DNA from: an uncultured Bacteroidales bacterium
GTDB lineage: Bacteria > Bacteroidota > Bacteroidia > Bacteroidales > P3
Reading direction: 5' to 3'
DNA: 9,111 nucleotides
NCBI GenBank assembly: GCA_905236405.1
Contig: CAJOQB010000027.1
Span: forward strand, 1 to 9,111
Each line of letters begins with the position of its first letter. Position 1 is the stretch's first letter. Under the pieces are notes generated by a model, which searched no databases, had not been told where the DNA came from, and saw only the letters and a list, made by a program, of their open reading frames with translations. Shown here piece by piece: positions 4,847 through 9,111 of the stretch. The position numbers and the translations under genes are program-made.

Positions 4847-5237
4847 GGGGCTGACCGGTTTTGACAGCAAGGATAATGGGTACGTAAGCATGCAGGCTCA
4901 GGCATCAGAAGCCTTGAAAACGGGTGCAAACAATAATTGGCGAAAACAACTACGCTCTTGCTGCTTAACCGAAGCACAGTAGGTTGAAGCTTAATCCTTG
5001 CACAGGTGCAGGGACAAGACATCTCCCCCAAAGCAAGCCCATCGGTTTGGGACCAGGAGGTGCTCGTGAGAATGGGATAGCCGTCGCGACGCGGTTAAAC
5101 GACGGTGAACTCTTAGCCGCTAAGGGCAACCTTGGGTGCTTGTGTCCAGAGTTGCTCCGACAACCAACCACAAGATAAGCATGTAGAAAGCATATCTGTT
5201 ACTTGTATGGACGGCGGTTCGAATCCGCCCGGCTCCA
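4847..5237 (+). ncRNA. ssrA: tmRNA (one-piece), tag GENNYALAA
   Basis: Transfer-messenger RNA that rescues stalled ribosomes. The 5' acceptor strand GGGGCTG (4847-4853) pairs with CGGCTCC (5230-5236) with two wobble pairs, followed by discriminator A5237. The T arm GGCGG-TTCGAAT-CCGCC lies just before the 3' strand. The tag frame starts with GGC at 4939 and reads GENNYALAA to TAA at 4966-4968; together with the alanine delivered by tmRNA this is the usual Bacteroidetes tag ending in ALAA. Several complementary segments between 4990 and 5160 fit the pseudoknot region. The length of 391 nt is normal. Unlike the neighbouring tRNA-Asp, the 3' CCA is not encoded (ACTTG follows), so it must be added after transcription. 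No strong separate promoter was found; read-through from the tRNA promoter or a weak TACACTTC-type element near 4824 are possibilities. Confidence 0.95.
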
Positions 5238-5248
5238 CTTGAAGCAAG

Positions 5249-5277
5249 AGAGACCCTCCACAAAAGGGTCTCTTTTT
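5249..5277 (+). terminator. Rho-independent terminator after tmRNA
   Basis: A perfect 9-bp stem (5249-5257 with 5265-5273) with a 7-base loop, followed by a T tract to 5277. It lies 11 bases past the tmRNA end. Confidence 0.9.
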
Positions 5278-5400
5278 CATATAAATACCCCTGTTACCAC
5301 CATTATGGAAAGTACTTTGACACCTTGTATAGCCATACACGATTATGTAAAAATACAAGCGAATGACACTTTTTTTACACCGCAGTATAAACATTGTTTG

Positions 5401-5408
5401 TATTTTTG
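5401..5408 (+). promoter_or_regulatory. Bacteroidetes -7 promoter element for the LuxR-type gene
   Basis: TATTTTTG matches TAnnTTTG and lies 27 bases before the ATG at 5436. Upstream at 5371-5376 is a T-run but no clear TTG at the ideal distance. The interval between the tmRNA terminator and this element (5278-5400) shows no gene. Confidence 0.6.
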
Positions 5409-5435
5409 CAATCGAAAACTATCAACAACACTAAT

Positions 5436-6137
5436 ATGTACACGGACTATAACGATATCAACAAGCCGTATATAGAGATGGCAATGTCGTTGTCGGCAAT
5501 GACCCATTATGGCGTATATCTTTTCGAAACAAAGAGCGGCAAGGTCGTCTACATGGACGACAGCGCCATGCAATTCCTCAATCTGAAGAAGGGTGACATG
5601 AAGGAGTCAGGTTTCACTTTGGTAAAGGGAGCAATACGTGATGACGAAAAGAGTCTGACAGAGAGTTTCATTGCGGATATCAGGACAAGACGTTCCATGA
5701 TGCCAAAAAACAGGACGGAGAAGGCATTGTTCTATATCAACCACCATGTGAAGAACAGCAATGTGATGCTGTCACACAAGTTGTCATTGCTTGACCTCGA
5801 CGCCAAAGGGGAATCCCGTCTGCTGCTTGGAACGGTCACCTCCTCGATATACAAGCTGGACCCTGTCATTACTTTCAAGACAACAGGATCTGACTATGTA
5901 TATCAATTCGAACCTACCGAGAAAAAATGGAACAAGTTGACCCCCGTCAGTCTGACAGAACATGAGAAGACCATGCTGCGACTCACCATGCAAGGCTATT
6001 CGCTGAACGAGATAGGCAAAATCATGTTCAAGTCGACCGAGTCGGTGAAATACTATCGCCGTCAGGTGTTCCGCAAACTGGGAGTGAAGAACACCAGCGA
6101 GGCAATAGCCTACGCCATCAACTTCTGTCTGATATAA
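5436..6137 (+). CDS. LuxR-type transcriptional regulator with PAS-like N-terminal domain
   Basis: A 233-aa DNA-binding regulator. Residues 172-230 are a GerE/LuxR helix-turn-helix: SLTEHEKTMLRLTMQGYSLNEIGKIMF contains the conserved L-T-x-x-E start and the first helices, and STESVKYYRRQVFRKLGVKN is the recognition helix region, with the usual V-K-x-x-x-x-x-(I/V)-x-x-K-L-G-V pattern. Residues ~20-140 look PAS-like (THYGVYLFETKSGKVVYMDDSAMQFLNL, then mixed strands and helices), the arrangement common in Bacteroidales PAS/LuxR regulators that sense an unknown signal. No receiver domain is visible, so it is probably not a two-component response regulator. The start is ATG at 5436; the frame remains open upstream to 5394 but that would include the promoter. 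It is monocistronic, ending at a strong terminator. The target genes are unknown; the lipoprotein and PEGA/SUMF1 genes next door run towards it and are not obviously controlled by it. Confidence 0.85.
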   Translation: MYTDYNDINKPYIEMAMSLSAMTHYGVYLFETKSGKVVYMDDSAMQFLNLKKGDMKESGFTLVKGAIRDDEKSLTESFIADIRTRRSMMPKNRTEKALFYINHHVKNSNVMLSHKLSLLDLDAKGESRLLLGTVTSSIYKLDPVITFKTTGSDYVYQFEPTEKKWNKLTPVSLTEHEKTMLRLTMQGYSLNEIGKIMFKSTESVKYYRRQVFRKLGVKNTSEAIAYAINFCLI

Positions 6138-6157
6138 CCCCATCCAAAAACAAAGCG

Positions 6158-6199
6158 AGCGGGGACAGTACCAATGTACCGTCCCCGCTTGTGTTTTTT
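6158..6199. terminator. Bidirectional terminator between convergent genes
   Basis: A 14-position stem with one mismatch (6158-6171 with 6176-6189) and a CAAT tetraloop, GC-rich, followed on the plus strand by TGTGTTTTTT and on the minus strand by TTTGTTTTT. It sits between the LuxR-type gene (ends 6137) and the lipoprotein gene (ends 6221) and should serve both. Confidence 0.9.
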
Positions 6200-6220
6200 C
6201 CAAATGTGAAGTACCGAGAA

Positions 6221-6931
6221 CTATCGGGCGTAGGGAATGTAGAAACGGTCGGCACCCTCAAGGGTGAAGGAGTTGACCTTGGGACCGTTCTCTTTGCCAC
6301 ACTCGTCAAGCAGATGCTTGGTGACAATCATCGTCGACTCGTTGACGTTGACAATCTCGTCGACATAGAAGCTGGCCTCATACAGTTCGGTGGCGTTGGG
6401 AGCGACACCCATGGTGATGTAGTAGGAGAACTTGACAGGGGAGTTCTCGACGGTGAAGGTGGTTCCCGAAGTCTTGCGGCCAGGGTTGTCCTTGATACCA
6501 CAGATGGCAATCATCTCTTCCTGCAGATGGAGCGGGCACTCGACGGTGTAGCTGGCATGAGGAGCGATGGTGATGACAGGCATCTCGACATACTGTGTCT
6601 TGGTGGAGGTGGTGCGGAAGCGCTCGGTGGTCTCCCAGACACGGTTCTGGAAGAAGGCGTGGCTTTGACCGTTGATGACAAGGAAACTCTGGTCAAGCAG
6701 GATGCTCAGCACACGGTCGGAATTGTTGGTGACGGTGAAGCCGGTGTTGCCGTTGGGGGCAAAGAAGTTGAAGACCACGGTGTAGTCGCCGTTGGAGGCA
6801 GTGGTGACAGCCTGCATGGACTGTTGGGGAGCCTGACGGGTCTGATACATTTGATAATAGGTCTTCTGAGAGCAGCTGGCGAAAAGGAGAGCCACAGCTG
6901 CAGCCATGAGCAGGATAGTGCTACGTTTCAT
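6221..6931 (-). CDS. Predicted outer-membrane or surface lipoprotein, Bacteroidales-type, function unknown
   Basis: The product has 236 aa. Residues 1-20 are a lipoprotein signal with lipobox LFASC (lipidated Cys20), and SQKTYYQMYQT follows; CSQKTYYQ-type starts are recalled from a set of uncharacterised Bacteroidales lipoproteins. Residues ~48-110 (DYTVVFNFF, GFTVTNNSDRVLSILLDQSFLVINGQSHAFFQNRVWE) read as beta-strands of an immunoglobulin-like or beta-sandwich domain. Residues 118-205 contain further strands (PVITIAPHASYTVECPLHL, PVKFSYYITMGV). The C-terminus is also strand-rich with no domain I recognise. The start is ATG at 6929-6931. It lies 44 bases downstream of the PEGA/SUMF1 gene on the same strand with no promoter or terminator between, so the two are probably one operon, and the lipoprotein may act with that protein in the periplasm or at the outer membrane. 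No catalytic motif is visible. Confidence 0.8.
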   Translation of the reverse strand: MKRSTILLMAAAVALLFASCSQKTYYQMYQTRQAPQQSMQAVTTASNGDYTVVFNFFAPNGNTGFTVTNNSDRVLSILLDQSFLVINGQSHAFFQNRVWETTERFRTTSTKTQYVEMPVITIAPHASYTVECPLHLQEEMIAICGIKDNPGRKTSGTTFTVENSPVKFSYYITMGVAPNATELYEASFYVDEIVNVNESTMIVTKHLLDECGKENGPKVNSFTLEGADRFYIPYAR

Positions 6932-6975
6932 AGGTTGACTTGTTTTTGTTATTAATATTGTTTGTTATTGATTGC

Positions 6976-9111
6976 TTACTTTCCCAACACCAGTCGCATG
7001 CCCAGATTGGCGCTGCGGCCCATCATGGTGCAGGGGTGGCTTTGGCGAGCCGACACGCGACATGCATCGGGATCGCTGTCGTAGGCGCCGCCACGGATAA
7101 CGCGGTCGCTGCCTTTCTCAGGTCCCTGCGGGTCGAGCAGAGGGCTCTTCTTGTAGTAGTTCTTTTGATAATAGTCGGCACACCACTCCCACACGTTGCC
7201 ACTCATATCGAAGAGGCCCAACTCGTTGGGGAGGTGGGTACCCACCTGTGTGGGGTGCTGGGTGGCACCGCCAGTGGTGGCGCACTTGTCATAGTCCTTG
7301 CTGCCAGCAAAGCGATAGTCGGCGCCCTGAATACCGCCACGTGCAGCATACTCCCATTCGGCTTCGGTAGGCAGGCGGAAGTTGTAGCCACTGATGACGT
7401 TGAGCTGTTGCACAAAGGCGACAGCGTCGCTATAGGTGATGTTCTCGACAGGAGCCTTGGGGTCTTTGTAGACACTGGGGTTGTTGCCCACCACAGCCTG
7501 ATAGAGTTCCTGTGTCACCTCGGTCTCGCCAATCAAGAAGTCGGAAAGCTGGACGGCATGAGACGGTTTCTCGTCACCGTTGGCAGCACCGCCCTGTCCC
7601 TTGGTGGCGCCCATGGTGAAGTTGCCACCTTTGACAAAAATCATCTGGAAGGTGATGCCGTTGACGGTGATGCGACGGTCGAAGGTGGGATGCATCTGAA
7701 TGGTGAAGCTCTGCCCCTCGTGTTTCACCTCGATACGCTGCTCGTAGTCGGCGAAACCCTCACGCTGGACAAAGATGGTATGCGAACCCAATGCGATGTC
7801 GAAGTTGCCTTGGGGGTTGCCTTGTTCCTTGCCGTCGACATAGAGCATAGCGTCGGCGACATTGCAGCTGAACGACACCACAACATTGTGGAGCATCTTG
7901 GCGTTGATGTTGAGGGTCTGTCCTCCGTTCAGGTCGACGGTCTCCTCCCAATAGCCACCGTCGGAGGTGGAGAGGCGGAGCGAGTGCGAGCCAGCATCAA
8001 TCTGCTGAAGCGAGGTGGGGGTACGGCCCATGAACTCGCCATCGAAATAGACATCAGCACCACTGGGTTCGGAGGTCAGTTCGATATTGCCAGTAGCCTC
8101 CTCGGGCACGTCGAGACGGATGGTGCGAGGAACCATGGCGTGGGGAATATAGATGAAACGCGATTCGAGAGTCAAACCACCGGCACGGGTTTCGACCAGA
8201 TAGTTACCCTGGACAAAGTCATCAGTCACCTTGCCTTTGCCACGCATCTTGCCGTTAATCCATATCTCCACATTGAGGTCGGAGAGGAAAGTGATGTGGG
8301 CCATCTCAGAGGTCTGCCCCACACGGAGGTCGGCATTGATTTCTGTCGGCTTGGATATCTCGACAGAGCAGGTGGTCTCATACGATTTGAACCCTTCGCG
8401 GGCGATGATGACATGGTGTGTGCCACGCTTCACGGGAATCTTGGCCAAGGGCAATGTGCCGACAACGGTGCTGTCCACGATGACCATAGCGCCATTGGTG
8501 TTGCGTCCTTTGACGACAATCTCGCCCATGTTGGCCATCAGGTAGACATTCTTCTCCACACGGCTGTCGGGATCGTTCAGGTAGATGACACCCGACTGCG
8601 ACTCGTGCCCTTCGAGGTCCACACGATAGGAGTGGTTGCCTAACGGCAGCAACTTCGAGGCTACACCCGACACCACGGGAACATTGATGTCGTCGATGAA
8701 CACACGTGCCTCGGAGGGCGACACACCGATGACAACATACTGACGGGGGACATCGTCAGAGACGGCACCAGCATTGGCACGCAACTGCGAGGAGATATTG
8801 TAGACTTTTCTGATACGCTCACCTATCTCACCGATGGGGATGTCGATGCTGTTGGAGCTGTTCGTGGTGATACGGATGGCGCTCTCGGGAGTGCGGTCGG
8901 CTATTTTGAAACGGACCTTGATAATCTTGGCATTGGCCGAACTGGTACTGCTTTCCAACTGGATGGGAATACCGTCGACACTTACGACATTGAGGTCAAG
9001 GAGCGTCTGCAACTCGACACATCCCTCGCCGGCCACCAAGTGTGCCGACACCCTGGGGGTGATGTCAAGACTGGTGATATAGTCGTCCTTCTCGATAATC
9101 AAGTAACGCTC
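6976..9111 (-). CDS. PEGA-repeat protein with C-terminal SUMF1 (formylglycine-generating-enzyme-like) domain, N-terminus outside window
   Basis: 711 codons are visible. The frame runs through the window edge (E-R-Y-L-I-I-E...), so the TTG at 9100-9102 is an internal Leu rather than a start, and the signal sequence is not seen. Residues ~122-473 hold about five beta-rich PEGA-like repeats, the clearest being TGNIELTSEPSGADVYFDGE near 340-358 (S-x-P-x-G-A-x-V-Y-x-D-G with GRTP after it). Others start near 123 (VVIGVSPSEARVFIDD), 194, 270 and 409. Residues ~480-711 are an SUMF1 domain: FVKGGNFTMGA, DFLIGETEVTQELYQAVVG, FRLPTEAEWEYAARGG, GLFDMSGNVWEWCADYY, RVIRGGAYDSD and SANLGMRLV all fit the family. 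Against human FGE, the catalytic Cys336 position appears to be Ser679 here (7075-7077), and Cys684 (7060-7062) aligns with Cys341. With one cysteine missing it is unlikely to convert sulfatase Cys to formylglycine; a binding or structural role is more likely. PEGA repeats usually mark envelope or surface proteins. It probably forms an operon with the lipoprotein gene downstream. Confidence 0.9.
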   Translation of the reverse strand, partial: ERYLIIEKDDYITSLDITPRVSAHLVAGEGCVELQTLLDLNVVSVDGIPIQLESSTSSANAKIIKVRFKIADRTPESAIRITTNSSNSIDIPIGEIGERIRKVYNISSQLRANAGAVSDDVPRQYVVIGVSPSEARVFIDDINVPVVSGVASKLLPLGNHSYRVDLEGHESQSGVIYLNDPDSRVEKNVYLMANMGEIVVKGRNTNGAMVIVDSTVVGTLPLAKIPVKRGTHHVIIAREGFKSYETTCSVEISKPTEINADLRVGQTSEMAHITFLSDLNVEIWINGKMRGKGKVTDDFVQGNYLVETRAGGLTLESRFIYIPHAMVPRTIRLDVPEEATGNIELTSEPSGADVYFDGEFMGRTPTSLQQIDAGSHSLRLSTSDGGYWEETVDLNGGQTLNINAKMLHNVVVSFSCNVADAMLYVDGKEQGNPQGNFDIALGSHTIFVQREGFADYEQRIEVKHEGQSFTIQMHPTFDRRITVNGITFQMIFVKGGNFTMGATKGQGGAANGDEKPSHAVQLSDFLIGETEVTQELYQAVVGNNPSVYKDPKAPVENITYSDAVAFVQQLNVISGYNFRLPTEAEWEYAARGGIQGADYRFAGSKDYDKCATTGGATQHPTQVGTHLPNELGLFDMSGNVWEWCADYYQKNYYKKSPLLDPQGPEKGSDRVIRGGAYDSDPDACRVSARQSHPCTMMGRSANLGMRLVLGK

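Noticed and set aside
4689..4982. 97-codon frame over tRNA-Asp and the start of tmRNA
   Set aside because: It overlaps two firmly identified RNA genes; the tmRNA tag lies in a different frame.
4783..5237. Integration site at the tRNA or tmRNA 3' end
   Set aside because: I looked for a nearby direct repeat of the 3' ends and for an integrase and saw neither in the window.
6940..8643. Long open frame of 567 codons on the plus strand
   Set aside because: It is the antisense shadow of the PEGA/SUMF1 gene, whose minus-strand product carries clear domain motifs; the plus-strand translation has no recognisable protein pattern.

Overview
The window reads as chromosomal DNA of a Bacteroidetes bacterium, most likely order Bacteroidales (Prevotella/Porphyromonas/Bacteroides-like). 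The reasons are: at least six promoters of the Bacteroidetes type (TAnnTTTG at -7, often with TTG or TTTG about 19 bases upstream); a tmRNA with the tag GENNYALAA; signal-peptide and lipoprotein N-termini of the expected kind; and a short C-terminal remnant that looks like a type IX secretion sorting domain. Base composition is mixed. The M23, methyltransferase-like, HAD and PEGA/SUMF1 genes are moderately GC-rich, while the stretch around 1405-2656 is clearly AT-rich.

Layout. 1-517 (-) is the N-terminal part of a secreted M23 metallopeptidase cut by the window edge. 653-1096 (+) is a shortened, apparently non-catalytic relative of a Bacteroidetes SAM-methyltransferase. A 20-bp perfect hairpin (1226-1291) separates it from a 16-codon remnant of a T9SS-type C-terminus on the minus strand. 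From 1480 to 2656 there is a self-contained AT-rich module: a strong promoter, a ~180-nt leader that can fold into a pseudoknot, and two tandem paralogous two-helix membrane proteins. 2657-3221 is a 565-base convergent intergenic region holding a helically phased 11-bp repeat array and a dense cluster of nested palindromes.

From 4490 down to 3222 (-) lie a HAD phosphatase gene and a small type II toxin-antitoxin-like pair in which the toxin frame lacks a normal start codon. 4627-5277 (+) is an RNA block: promoter, tRNA-Asp(GTC), terminator, tmRNA, terminator. 5401-6137 (+) is a LuxR-type regulator with a PAS-like N-terminal part. A bidirectional terminator follows, and then, on the minus strand, a lipoprotein gene (6221-6931) sits directly downstream of a large PEGA-repeat plus SUMF1 protein (6976-9111, N-terminus outside the window); these two probably form an operon.

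The most unusual item is the 1480-2656 module: a structured, possibly switching leader RNA in front of duplicated small membrane proteins, lying beside a broken gene and followed by an iteron-like array. Other points worth attention are the internally deleted methyltransferase, the start-less toxin frame, and the palindrome cluster. No homology search or folding program was run; family names rest on motifs and recalled family patterns.
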